From assembly GCA_051648405.1 (NCBI GenBank), contig JBOFFC010000053.1:1-59703 (forward strand): a stretch of 59,703 bases of DNA. Direction: 5' to 3'. The notes under the pieces are model-generated. The model saw only the letters and a list, made by a program, of their open reading frames with translations. It did not search any database and was not told the DNA's origin. The first letter of the stretch is position 1; each line of letters opens with the position of its first letter. This document shows positions 26,327 to 34,156 of the stretch, in pieces. This DNA is from JBOFFC01 sp051648405. Lineage in GTDB: Bacteria > Planctomycetota > Planctomycetia > Pirellulales > Lacipirellulaceae. The position numbers were made by a program, and so were the translations under genes.

Positions 26327-27607
26327 ATGAAACCGCACTACTCGGTCCCTGGGTCTAGTCCCCTCGCCGCTTCGTCCGGGGGTGGGGTGAACGCCGTCGG
26401 CGGCGCCTCGCCGGCCGTCCAGACCACCGAACCGCTGCGGCAGATCGCCGTGATGGTCGAGACCGACAACAGCGCCGGGTGCCGGGTGATCCGCGGGATC
26501 GCCAATTACGCCGACCGCCACGCCCGCTGGCACTTGCTGATCGACCCCCGCGACCACGAGCACCGCTCGGCCGTCCCCGACGGCTGGAACGGACACGGGA
26601 TCATCGCCCGCATCAGCTCGCAGCAGCAGCTCGATCAACTGCAAAAGCGGCGGTTGCCGCTGGTGAACATCGACGACCTGTTCGACCACACGGCCGGGTT
26701 GGCCTCGGTCGTGACCGACGAGCAGGCGCTCGCCGAGATGGCGCTCGAACACTTACTCGACCGCGGGTTCCGTCAGTTCGCCTACTTCGCCCCCCCGAGC
26801 ACCGAGCACTCGCGCCGCCGTGGCGAGGCGTTCGTCGCCCGCGCCGACGAAGCGGGTTACCCGTGCTTGACCTACAAACCCGGCTACCGCGCCGGCCGCA
26901 AGCTCGGCTGGGCCGAGCAGCAGCGGCGCGTCGAACGCTGGATCCATTCGCTGCCGCGGCCGTGCGCCGTGCTGGCGGTCGATGCGATCCGCGCGCGGCA
27001 GTTCTCGGAGATCTGCCACCTAGCGGGGGTGCGTGTGCCGGACGACATCGCGGTGCTCGCGGGGAGCTTCGACGAGCTGATGTGCGACGTCTCGACGCCG
27101 CCGCTGTCGAGCGTGAACGTCGCAAGCGAGCGGATCGGCCACGACGCGGCGCTGCTGCTGGACCGGATGATGGCCGGCGACGCGGCGCCCGCCGAGCCGA
27201 TCCGCGTGCCGCCGCGCGGCGTTCACAGCCGGCAATCGACCGACCTGCTCGCGATCGACGACGCCGAGATCGTCGATGCCCTGCGGTTCATCCGCAACAA
27301 CGCCCACCGCGGGATCGTCGTCGAGGACATCCTCCGCCAGGTGCCGATCTCGCGCCGGAGCCTCGAGATCCAGTTCCGCAAGTTCCTCGGCCGCTCGCCG
27401 GCGCGCGAGATCCGCCGCGTGCAGCTCGAGCGGAGCCGCGATCTACTGGCCCGACGCGACCTATCGATCACCGAGATCGCCTACTCGTGCGGGTTCGCCA
27501 ACGCGACGCGGTTCGGCGTGGCGTTCAAGAAAGACACCGGCAAGACGCCCCACTCGTTCCGCAAAGAACTGCTCGCCGGCCAGCGTCAGGCGACGATCAG
27601 CGGCTGA
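26327..27607 (+). CDS. XylR/AraC-family transcriptional regulator with periplasmic-binding-protein-like sensor
   Basis: The protein has 426 residues from the ATG at 26327; an ATG at 26240 would add 29 residues of low-complexity sequence. Residues ~45-300 form a LacI/XylR-type sensor (IAVMVETDNSAGCRVIRGIA, DDIAVLAGSFDELMCDVSTP, PLSSVNVASERIGHDAALLL). The C-terminal 100 residues are an AraC HTH (ISRRSLEIQFRKFLGRSPAR, LSITEIAYSCGFANATRFGV). This architecture usually senses a sugar in planctomycetes. It is divergent from anmK and upstream of the peptide-degrading genes, so it is the best candidate regulator of the region. The ligand is unknown. Confidence 0.85.
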   Translation: MKPHYSVPGSSPLAASSGGGVNAVGGASPAVQTTEPLRQIAVMVETDNSAGCRVIRGIANYADRHARWHLLIDPRDHEHRSAVPDGWNGHGIIARISSQQQLDQLQKRRLPLVNIDDLFDHTAGLASVVTDEQALAEMALEHLLDRGFRQFAYFAPPSTEHSRRRGEAFVARADEAGYPCLTYKPGYRAGRKLGWAEQQRRVERWIHSLPRPCAVLAVDAIRARQFSEICHLAGVRVPDDIAVLAGSFDELMCDVSTPPLSSVNVASERIGHDAALLLDRMMAGDAAPAEPIRVPPRGVHSRQSTDLLAIDDAEIVDALRFIRNNAHRGIVVEDILRQVPISRRSLEIQFRKFLGRSPAREIRRVQLERSRDLLARRDLSITEIAYSCGFANATRFGVAFKKDTGKTPHSFRKELLAGQRQATISG

Positions 27608-27695
27608 CGCCGCGGAGAGGCGAGAGGTTTGAGGCGAGAGGCGAGGGCGCCGGAAGCGTTAGCGCCCGGAGTTGCGCCACAAACGACCCTCCAAG

Positions 27696-28496
27696 CTAGC
27701 TCGCCATCACCTCATCGACCGCCCGCGCTATGTCGCGGATCGTCTGCTTCATCAGGGTGTCCCCCGCGTCGTTCGGCTCGGCGCCGTCGATCATGAGCGC
27801 CAGCGCGTAGTTGCGCCGCGGGCCGGTGACGACGGCCCACTCGGTCCGCAGCCCGTCGAGGAAGCCCGGCTTGTTGGCGACCGCGACGCCGCGGATCGCC
27901 GAGAGCTCGGCGAAGAGGGGGCTCTCCTTCGGTAGACGCAGAGTCGCCATTGCGCGCTTCGCCGCGACGTCCCCCTCGGCTTCGTGGCGGGCGAGGGTGG
28001 TCATCAAGCGGACCGCTTCGGCCGGGGTCGATGTGTTCTCGATCCCCTTGGCGCGGGCTTCGAGATCGACCATCCAGCGCCGCAGCCTCGTCTGCGGCCC
28101 TGCACGGCGATCGCAGAGCGCGTTGATCGCTTCGAAACCGAGACGCTGGATCAAGAGGTTCGTCGCCACGTTGTCAGAGAGGACCGTCATCAGCACGCCG
28201 ATGTCCCCTAGCGACAAGCGCGTCGCGGGGCTCGTCAGGTAGCGCACGACGCCGCAGCCGGCCACGTCGGGGACGTCCGCGGGGCTCATGGTCTCGTCGA
28301 GCGACAGCTCGCCACGGGCGGCCCGTGTTTCGAGCTCCCAGAGGATCGGGATCTTGATCGCGCTCGCCTGCGTGAAGACCTCGTCGGCCCGCACCGCGAA
28401 GGCCTCGCCCGTGTCGATCCGCGTCACCGCGACGCCGACCCGCAGCGGAACTCCGTCGAGCGTCGCGGCGACCAGTTCGGAAAGGGATTGGGGCAT
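27696..28496 (-). CDS. Class A beta-lactamase-fold serine hydrolase without signal peptide
   Basis: This is a 266-residue protein starting MPQSLSELVAATLDG, with no export signal. SxxK is SAIK (Ser45, Lys48), SDN is at 107-109 and the KTG box reads KPG (209-211). The omega-loop region TRLRRWMVDLE aligns with TRLDRWEPELN of TEM, so the general base Glu166 is Met142 and Asn170 is Glu. Efficient deacylation of beta-lactams is therefore not expected; a peptidase or amidase role is possible. An upstream extension to 28616 would overlap the M14 promoter and has no leader character. A cytoplasmic location would be unusual for this fold and fits processing of imported muropeptides (inference). Confidence 0.75.
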   Translation of the reverse strand: MPQSLSELVAATLDGVPLRVGVAVTRIDTGEAFAVRADEVFTQASAIKIPILWELETRAARGELSLDETMSPADVPDVAGCGVVRYLTSPATRLSLGDIGVLMTVLSDNVATNLLIQRLGFEAINALCDRRAGPQTRLRRWMVDLEARAKGIENTSTPAEAVRLMTTLARHEAEGDVAAKRAMATLRLPKESPLFAELSAIRGVAVANKPGFLDGLRTEWAVVTGPRRNYALALMIDGAEPNDAGDTLMKQTIRDIARAVDEVMAS

Positions 28497-28630
28497 GGCG
28501 GGACCTCGAAGGACGTCTTGCGGGGCGGGGGGCGGGCGACGGGGTGCGCGGGCCCTCGCGACGGCCCGTCGGGGGGAGTATTGTCCGCACTTTACGGCCC
28601 CCTTCTCTCCCGCCACAGGCGCCGCCCGCG

Positions 28631-30310
28631 ATGACCACCTGGGAAAATCTCGCCCCCTGGAGCGTCTACTCGTGCCCCGCGGGGGGGTGGAAACCCGACG
28701 CGATCCGCGCGGCGATCGACGAGGCCCTGGCCCCGGCCGCCGGGACCTTCGATCGGCGCCGAGTCGCGACCTCGTTCGAGGGGCGGCCGATCGAGCTCGT
28801 GACGCTCGGTTCCGGGCCGAAGCGGGTCCTCATGTGGTCGCAGATGCACGGCGACGAGCCGACGCACACCACCGTGCTGCTAAACCTGATGCGCCTGCTT
28901 GCGCAGCGGGGCCCCACCGCCGAGGCGCTGCTCGGCGGCCTGACGATGGGGATCATCGTCCCCCTGAACCCCGACGGGGCCGAGCGAAACACGCGGCAAA
29001 ACGGCCAGGGGATCGACGTCAACCGCGACGCGATGTCGTTCGCGACTCCCGAGGGGCGGGCGCTCCGCGACACGGTCCGCGACTTCAAGCCGCAGTACGG
29101 GTTCAACCTCCACAACCAGCACCACCGCACGTCGATCGGGGCCCCCCCCGAGCCGGCGGCCGTGTCGCTGCTCGTCCCGCCGGTCGATGCCGACGACACC
29201 GTCACCGAGGCGACGGCCGAGGCGGCGCGGGTCGCGGCCTTTTTCTGCGAACGGGCTCGCGACCGCTGCGGCCGCCGTATCTCGCGGTACGACGCCGACT
29301 ACATGCCCCGCGCCTTCGGCGAGTGGGTCCAGCGCCAGGGGGCGGCGACGATCCTCGTGGAGGCGGGGGGCTGGCCGGGGGGGGACTTCTACGTCCTCGA
29401 AGAGCTGCACTTCATCGCCTTCATCCAGACCCTCGAGGCGATCGCCACCGGGGGGCTCGGCGAGACGCGGACGGCGAGCTACTTCGACCTCCAGCGTTCG
29501 TCGGCGAACCACCTGTTCGATTTGCTGGTGCGGGCCGAAGGGGTTGCTCAAGCGCTCGACGGCTCGATCACCCGCGGCGACCTGGGGATCGACTTCCCGC
29601 ACCGCAAAGCGGGTTGGTACGAGTTCCGCGACGGCGTCGTGCGGGCGATCGGCGACCTGCACGAGAACGGCGGCCTGGACTGCGTCGAGGGGGGCCCGGC
29701 CGTCGCGGCGCCGGGGCGGATCGTGCTCGCCGACCCCGATGAGTCGTGGGAATCGCTGACCGCTCAGGGGGTGACGACCGCCCTGGTGCGCGTTGACCTG
29801 TCGAGCGACGGCGTGACGGAACGGGTGGCGGCGCTCGTCTCGACACCGCGGCCGCTGAACGCGGCGCCGGTTGGACACTGGGGGAAGTCCCCGGTGCACA
29901 GCGGGTCGTTCTGCGAGCAGTTGTCGTCGGCGGTGGCGGCCGGAGTAGTGGCCGTGGTCGGCCCGCTCCCCAGCGACTCCCTCGCCGTGACCTGCGAGCG
30001 TCTGGGGGTCGCCGTGCTCGACCCCGCCACGACGCCCGTTTCAGGGGCCGAGTTGCCCGCGTCGCTGGGGGATTGGCTCGCGGAAACGGCGTCGGTTGCC
30101 GACCGGCTTGGCTGGTCGGGTCGCGGGCGGATCGGCCTGGGTGTCGCCGCCGACTTCGTGCTGGTGGACCCCGAGGGGCTGCCGAACTGCCTAAAGCAGA
30201 GCACGCTCGGCGATTGCTTGCGGGGGGTCTACGTCGGGGGTACCGTGGTCCGCGACGCGGGGGGCCCGACGCCGCACGCCCCGGGCCGGTGGTTGTTGCG
30301 CCGCCGGTAG
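28631..30310 (+). CDS. M14-family zinc carboxypeptidase with C-terminal extension
   Basis: This is a 559-residue protein without a signal peptide. The M14 core is visible. HGDE (His73, Glu76) are zinc ligands, followed by PLNPDGAERNTRQNGQGIDV and NRD; NLHNQHH (His161) gives the third ligand, and ILVEAGG (Glu244) is the catalytic Glu. Residues ~330-559 form an unusual extension whose end (GLGVAADFVLVD, LRGVYVGGTVVRDAGG) resembles the composite beta domain at the end of amidohydrolases. MpaA, which cleaves gamma-D-Glu-mesoDap in E. coli, is an M14 enzyme. A similar activity would fit the genes that follow, but it is inferred from context. It is probably the first gene of the plus-strand series. 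Confidence 0.8.
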   Translation: MTTWENLAPWSVYSCPAGGWKPDAIRAAIDEALAPAAGTFDRRRVATSFEGRPIELVTLGSGPKRVLMWSQMHGDEPTHTTVLLNLMRLLAQRGPTAEALLGGLTMGIIVPLNPDGAERNTRQNGQGIDVNRDAMSFATPEGRALRDTVRDFKPQYGFNLHNQHHRTSIGAPPEPAAVSLLVPPVDADDTVTEATAEAARVAAFFCERARDRCGRRISRYDADYMPRAFGEWVQRQGAATILVEAGGWPGGDFYVLEELHFIAFIQTLEAIATGGLGETRTASYFDLQRSSANHLFDLLVRAEGVAQALDGSITRGDLGIDFPHRKAGWYEFRDGVVRAIGDLHENGGLDCVEGGPAVAAPGRIVLADPDESWESLTAQGVTTALVRVDLSSDGVTERVAALVSTPRPLNAAPVGHWGKSPVHSGSFCEQLSSAVAAGVVAVVGPLPSDSLAVTCERLGVAVLDPATTPVSGAELPASLGDWLAETASVADRLGWSGRGRIGLGVAADFVLVDPEGLPNCLKQSTLGDCLRGVYVGGTVVRDAGGPTPHAPGRWLLRRR

Positions 30311-30352
30311 ACCGCGCCGCAGGCCACCGATCGATCGGGTCACGGGGCGCGC

Positions 30353-31123
30353 ATGCTGAACAAGATCTGGTTCTGGATGCTTTTGATCGGGCTGCTCTAC
30401 GGCCCGGTCCGTGCGGTCGTGGCGCCGCTGCTTCAGTCTGTAGCCGTCGCCGTGGGAGCCGTCGAAGAGGGCATCGAGGGGGGCATCGAGGGGGGCATCG
30501 ACGAGAAGCGTGTTGAGGTCCCCGCGGCGCCGACGGCCGCGGAGCTCGGCCGGCGCGTGACCGAGGCGGCGCTCGACGGCGCCAACGTGGCTGTCGAGCT
30601 CTGCCTGAGCCTCGTCGGCGTGATGGTCTTGTGGCTGGGGATCTTGCAGGTCGCCAAGGACGCGGGCCTGGTCGAGGCGCTCGCCCGCGCGCTCAGGCCG
30701 CTTATGCGGTGGCTCTTCCCCGAGGTGCCCGACGGCCACCCCGCGCAGGGGGCGATGCTGATGAACATCTCGGCCAACATGCTGGGGCTCGACAACGCGG
30801 CGACCCCCTTCGGCCTGCGGGCGATGCGCGACCTCGAGACCCTCAACCCGCACAAGGGGACCGCCACCAACTCGATGGCGACCTTCCTGGCGATCAACAA
30901 CAGCAGCGTCACGCTGGTGCCGATCGGCGTGATCGCCCTGCGTGTCGCGGCTGGGAGCAAAGACCCGGCCGGGCCGCTGTTCGGCATGCTGCTGGCGACC
31001 ATGGTCAGCACCGCCGCCGCGGTGATCCTCGTGAAATGGCTGGAGAAGCGGCGTCGGTTCGACCCCGATTCGGGCGACGAAGCGACCCCCCCCTCAAGCC
31101 CCGCGGCGGAGGGAACGAGTTGA
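30353..31123 (+). CDS. spmA: Spore maturation protein A homolog (nucleoside-recognition/Gate domain membrane protein)
   Basis: This is a 256-residue membrane protein. Recognition is from VELCLSLVGVMVLWLGILQV, the Gate-like core AMLMNISANMLGLDNAATPF and GLRAMRDLETLNPHKGTATN, and FLAINNSSVTLVPIGVIALR. An acidic, Gly-rich repeat (EGIEGGIEGGIDE, about residues 38-50) is inserted near the N-terminus. SpmA and SpmB act with dacB in Bacillus spore cortex formation. Planctomycetes do not sporulate, so a more general envelope or transport role is likely. The stop overlaps the spmB start by one base. Confidence 0.9.
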   Translation: MLNKIWFWMLLIGLLYGPVRAVVAPLLQSVAVAVGAVEEGIEGGIEGGIDEKRVEVPAAPTAAELGRRVTEAALDGANVAVELCLSLVGVMVLWLGILQVAKDAGLVEALARALRPLMRWLFPEVPDGHPAQGAMLMNISANMLGLDNAATPFGLRAMRDLETLNPHKGTATNSMATFLAINNSSVTLVPIGVIALRVAAGSKDPAGPLFGMLLATMVSTAAAVILVKWLEKRRRFDPDSGDEATPPSSPAAEGTS

Positions 31124-31737
31124 TGAATCGCACCCTCCTGGCCGATGTAGAAGGCCCCGGCGCGTCGCTGCTCGCCGGCGGGTTCCAGGCCTTCGCCGAC
31201 ACGTTCAGTCAATGGACCGTCCCGGGGCTGATCTTGGTGATCCTTGTGACGGCCTGGTGGCGAAGCGTGCCGGTGTACGAGTCGTTTATCGTTGGGGCGA
31301 AGGAGGGATTCGGCGTAGCGATCTCGATCATCCCCTATTTGGTGGCAATCTTGTTCGCGATCAAGGTCTTCCTCGCCAGCGGCGTGTTCGACGACCTCCG
31401 TTGGGCGATCTCGCAGGCGCTCGCGACGGTGGGCCTGGGCAGCGCCGCGCAGTCGCTCGAGCTGCTGCCGCTGGCGCTCACCAAGCCGCTCAGCGGCGCC
31501 GCGTCGCGTGGCATGCTGGCCGAGCTCTACGAGTCGCACGGCCCTGACAGCTTCATGGGGTACTCCGGTAGCCTGCTGATGGGGAGCAGCGAGACGACGT
31601 TCTACATCCTGGCCGTCTACTACGGCGCGGTGCAGGTCAAACGCACACGCCACACGATCCACGCCTGCTTGCTGACCGATGTCGTGGCGTTCGTCGGGGC
31701 GATCACCCTGGGCCTGCTGCTCTTCTCCGGCGTTTAA
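31123..31737 (+). CDS. spmB: Spore maturation protein B homolog
   Basis: This is a 204-residue membrane protein starting MNRTLLADVEGPG, whose ATG shares one base with the spmA stop. Motifs are PVYESFIVGAKEGFGVAISI, IPYLVAILFAIKVF, LPLALTKPLSGAASRGMLAE and GSLLMGSSETTFYILAVYYG, all standard for SpmB. SpmA and SpmB likely form a two-part membrane complex. Lying between an M14 carboxypeptidase and an LD-carboxypeptidase, the pair could move a murein fragment across the membrane. This is a hypothesis; no substrate is known. Confidence 0.9.
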   Translation: MNRTLLADVEGPGASLLAGGFQAFADTFSQWTVPGLILVILVTAWWRSVPVYESFIVGAKEGFGVAISIIPYLVAILFAIKVFLASGVFDDLRWAISQALATVGLGSAAQSLELLPLALTKPLSGAASRGMLAELYESHGPDSFMGYSGSLLMGSSETTFYILAVYYGAVQVKRTRHTIHACLLTDVVAFVGAITLGLLLFSGV

Positions 31738-31776
31738 CGGCCCTGCGCCGCATCTCTTCTCCCGAGGCCCGCGGCA

Positions 31777-32727
31777 ATGAGTCGATTGCTTTTGCCGCCC
31801 CTCCTTCCGGGCGCCGCGATCTCGCTTGTCGCGCCGGCGAGCTGGCCAGCCCCCGCGGCTGTGGCGCTCGCGTGCGAGCGCGTCCAGCGGCTCGGCTTTC
31901 TGGTGCGGACCTACCGCGACTTCCCGACCCCCACCCGCTACCTCGCCGGGACCGACGACGAGCGTGCCCGCGAATTCGAGGCGGCGATCGCCGACCCCGA
32001 TACCTCGATGATCCTCGCCGTGCGGGGGGGCTACGGCGTCACGCGGATGCTGTCGCACGTCAACCTATCGGGGCTCGCCCGGCGTCCCAAGATCGTATGC
32101 GGGTACAGCGACCTGACGGCGCTCCACGCGGCCGTCCAGCGCCGCACGGGGCTGGTGACGGTTCATGGGCCGAACCTGGTGAACGGCCTTGGCGGAGACC
32201 CCGACGAGTCGGCGATCGAGATCGATGCGTTGATGGCGCTCGTCGCGCACGGTGTCGGCGAGGGGTGGTCCCTCTGCCCCGCCGCGTGCCGCGATCGCCT
32301 TCGCTGCGTCGCCTCGGGGACGGGCGACGGGCCGCTGGTTGGGGGGAACCTGGCGGTCCTGGCGGCGCTGGTTGGGACCCCCGACGAGCCGGCCTACGAC
32401 GGGTGCGTCCTGTTCCTAGAGGACACGGGCGAAGCCCCCTACCGCATCGACCGGATGGTCACGCAGCTTCTCGCCGCGGGGCGGCTGGACCGCGTGGCGG
32501 GGGTCGTGCTGGGTTACTTCAGCGAACCGGGGGAGGCCGCGTCGCCGACCGCCGCCGAAGTCCTCGGCGAGCTGCTAGCGACGCTCGGCGTGCCGATCCT
32601 CGCCGGCTTCCCCGCCGGGCACGAGCACCCTAACGCGCCGCTGCCGATGGGGGGGATGGTCAGCCTCGACTCGGGGGCCAAGTCGCTCACGCTGTTGGGC
32701 CCGATCGTCGATCGCCCGACGGCTTGA
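31777..32727 (+). CDS. ldcA: Murein LD-carboxypeptidase (peptidase S66)
   Basis: This is a 316-residue protein without a signal peptide. The S66 triad is seen at family positions: Ser111 in VCGYSDLTAL, Glu215 in LFLEDTGEAPYRIDRM, and His282 or His284 in PAGHEHPNAPLP. The N-terminal AISLVAPAS, MILAVRGGYGVTRML and VHGPN segments also fit. LdcA removes the terminal D-Ala from cytoplasmic tetrapeptides, a required step in murein recycling. It follows spmB by 39 bases and has GAGG upstream of its ATG. Confidence 0.93.
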   Translation: MSRLLLPPLLPGAAISLVAPASWPAPAAVALACERVQRLGFLVRTYRDFPTPTRYLAGTDDERAREFEAAIADPDTSMILAVRGGYGVTRMLSHVNLSGLARRPKIVCGYSDLTALHAAVQRRTGLVTVHGPNLVNGLGGDPDESAIEIDALMALVAHGVGEGWSLCPAACRDRLRCVASGTGDGPLVGGNLAVLAALVGTPDEPAYDGCVLFLEDTGEAPYRIDRMVTQLLAAGRLDRVAGVVLGYFSEPGEAASPTAAEVLGELLATLGVPILAGFPAGHEHPNAPLPMGGMVSLDSGAKSLTLLGPIVDRPTA

Positions 32728-32855
32728 GCTCGGCGTTTTGCGCACCGCGCTCGCGGCCCCGCGGCCGGGCGTTGTCGGGGGCCAGGGGTTGGCGTAGAAC
32801 GGGCTCGGCTTTGCCCCTCGCGGCGCTCTCCAACGCTTTCCCCAACGAAACCGGC

Positions 32856-33941
32856 ATGGGTTCGAACGATCCGCCACGCGTCGGCGGCGACTGCCTCGTG
32901 ATCCTGACCGAAGGGCGGACCGATCCCCTGACGGCCAAGACCGCCAACGTGTTGCTGCGGTACCGCGGGCCCGACGTCGTGGCGCTGGTGGACGCGACGC
33001 AGGTCGGCAAGACGGCCGACGAGCTGCTCGGCGTGGGGGGCGCGACCCCCGTTGTCGGGACCCTCGACGAGGCGTTCCGCGTCGCCGGCGACCGCCGCCC
33101 CGACACGCTGGTGATCGGCATCGCCCCCGCCGGGGGCCGCGTGCCGGCCGAGTGGCGGGCCGTGATGCTCGACGCCCTGTCGCGCGGCATGTCGATCGTC
33201 TCGGGACTGCACGAGTTCCTCTCGGAGGACCCGGAGTTCGCCGGCGCGGCCAAGGCCAGCGGCGTGGCGATCCACGACGTGCGCAAGAACAGCGAGCGCG
33301 ACGTCGCCACACGCCAAGGGATCCGCGACGAGTGCCTGCGAATCCTGACCGTCGGGCAAGACTGCTCGGTCGGCAAGATGGTCGCCGCGCTCGAGGTCGC
33401 GCTCGGCCTGAAGAAGCGGGGCGTCGACGCCAAGTTCGTCGCCACCGGCCAGACCGGCATCATGGTCGAAGGAGACGGTCTGCCGATCGACTGCGTTGTC
33501 TCCGACTTTGTGAACGGCGCCTGCGAGAAACTCGTCCGCCAAAACCAGCACCACGACGTGCTGCTCGTCGAGGGGCAGGCGACGATCACCCACCCGCGCT
33601 ACTCGGCCGTCTCGTGCGGCCTGCTGCACGGCACGAACCCCCACGGAATGGTGTTCGTGTACGAGGTCGCGCGGACAACGATCCGCGGCATGGATCACCT
33701 GCCGCTCCCCACTTTGCGAAGCGGGATCGACGCCTACGAGCACCTCGCCGCGTTCGGCTACCCGGCGAAGGTGATCGCGATCGCGATGAACAGCCGGCGG
33801 GTGTCGGCGGCCGAGGCCGAAGCCGAGCGACAGCGTCTGCGCGAGGAGTTCGGCCTCCCTGTGGCCGACCCCATCCGCCACGGCCCCGACGAGCTGTGCG
33901 ACGCGGTCTTGGGCTTGCGCAAGCAACTGGGCTTTGGGTGA
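32856..33941 (+). CDS. DUF1611 protein, probable D-glutamate N-acetyltransferase (DgcN-like)
   Basis: This is a 361-residue protein. It has an N-terminal Rossmann-like half (GDCLVILTEGRTDPLTAKTA) and a C-terminal P-loop-like half with VGQDCSVGKMVAALEVALGL, FVATGQTGIMVEGDGLPID and LLVEGQATITHPRYSAVSCG. This is the full DUF1611 pattern. A marine-bacterial member, DgcN, was reported to N-acetylate D-glutamate, with an adjacent enolase-superfamily racemase DgcA (from memory). Here the next gene is such an enzyme, which strongly supports the pair. I choose the ATG at 32856. The frame is open to 32724, but that part is Arg-rich and non-conserved. Confidence 0.8.
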   Translation: MGSNDPPRVGGDCLVILTEGRTDPLTAKTANVLLRYRGPDVVALVDATQVGKTADELLGVGGATPVVGTLDEAFRVAGDRRPDTLVIGIAPAGGRVPAEWRAVMLDALSRGMSIVSGLHEFLSEDPEFAGAAKASGVAIHDVRKNSERDVATRQGIRDECLRILTVGQDCSVGKMVAALEVALGLKKRGVDAKFVATGQTGIMVEGDGLPIDCVVSDFVNGACEKLVRQNQHHDVLLVEGQATITHPRYSAVSCGLLHGTNPHGMVFVYEVARTTIRGMDHLPLPTLRSGIDAYEHLAAFGYPAKVIAIAMNSRRVSAAEAEAERQRLREEFGLPVADPIRHGPDELCDAVLGLRKQLGFG

Positions 33942-33949
33942 CGGACCGG

Positions 33950-34137
33950 AACCGCCAAGACGCCACGAGCGCCAAGGATCGCGAAGAAGCGAAAGAGTAG
34001 CCGCCGATGAACGCAGATAAACGCAGATGAGCTGAGATGGTCACCGTCTTGTGTCCGCGCACATCTGCGTCCATCAGCGGCTATTCTCTTTTCCTTGGCT
34101 TCTTGGCGGACTTGGCGCTCGTGGCGTCTTGGCGGTT
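33950..34137. repeat. Nested inverted repeat between the DUF1611 and enolase genes
   Basis: The outer arms are 27 bases, perfect and inverted (33950-33976 and 34111-34137), beginning AACCGCCAAGACGCC. The inner imperfect arms are 33993-34017 and about 34058-34086, containing GATGAACGCAGAT and ATCTGCGTCCATC. The unit fills the 215-base gap and ends about seven bases before the Shine-Dalgarno sequence of the next gene. One outer arm recurs at 851-877. It is a MITE-like palindrome without coding capacity. Confidence 0.8.
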
Positions 34138-34156
34138 AGCTTTCGGGAGAGCAACG

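Noticed and set aside
30353..31737. Sporulation locus
   Set aside because: SpmA and SpmB are widespread outside spore formers and no other sporulation gene is present.
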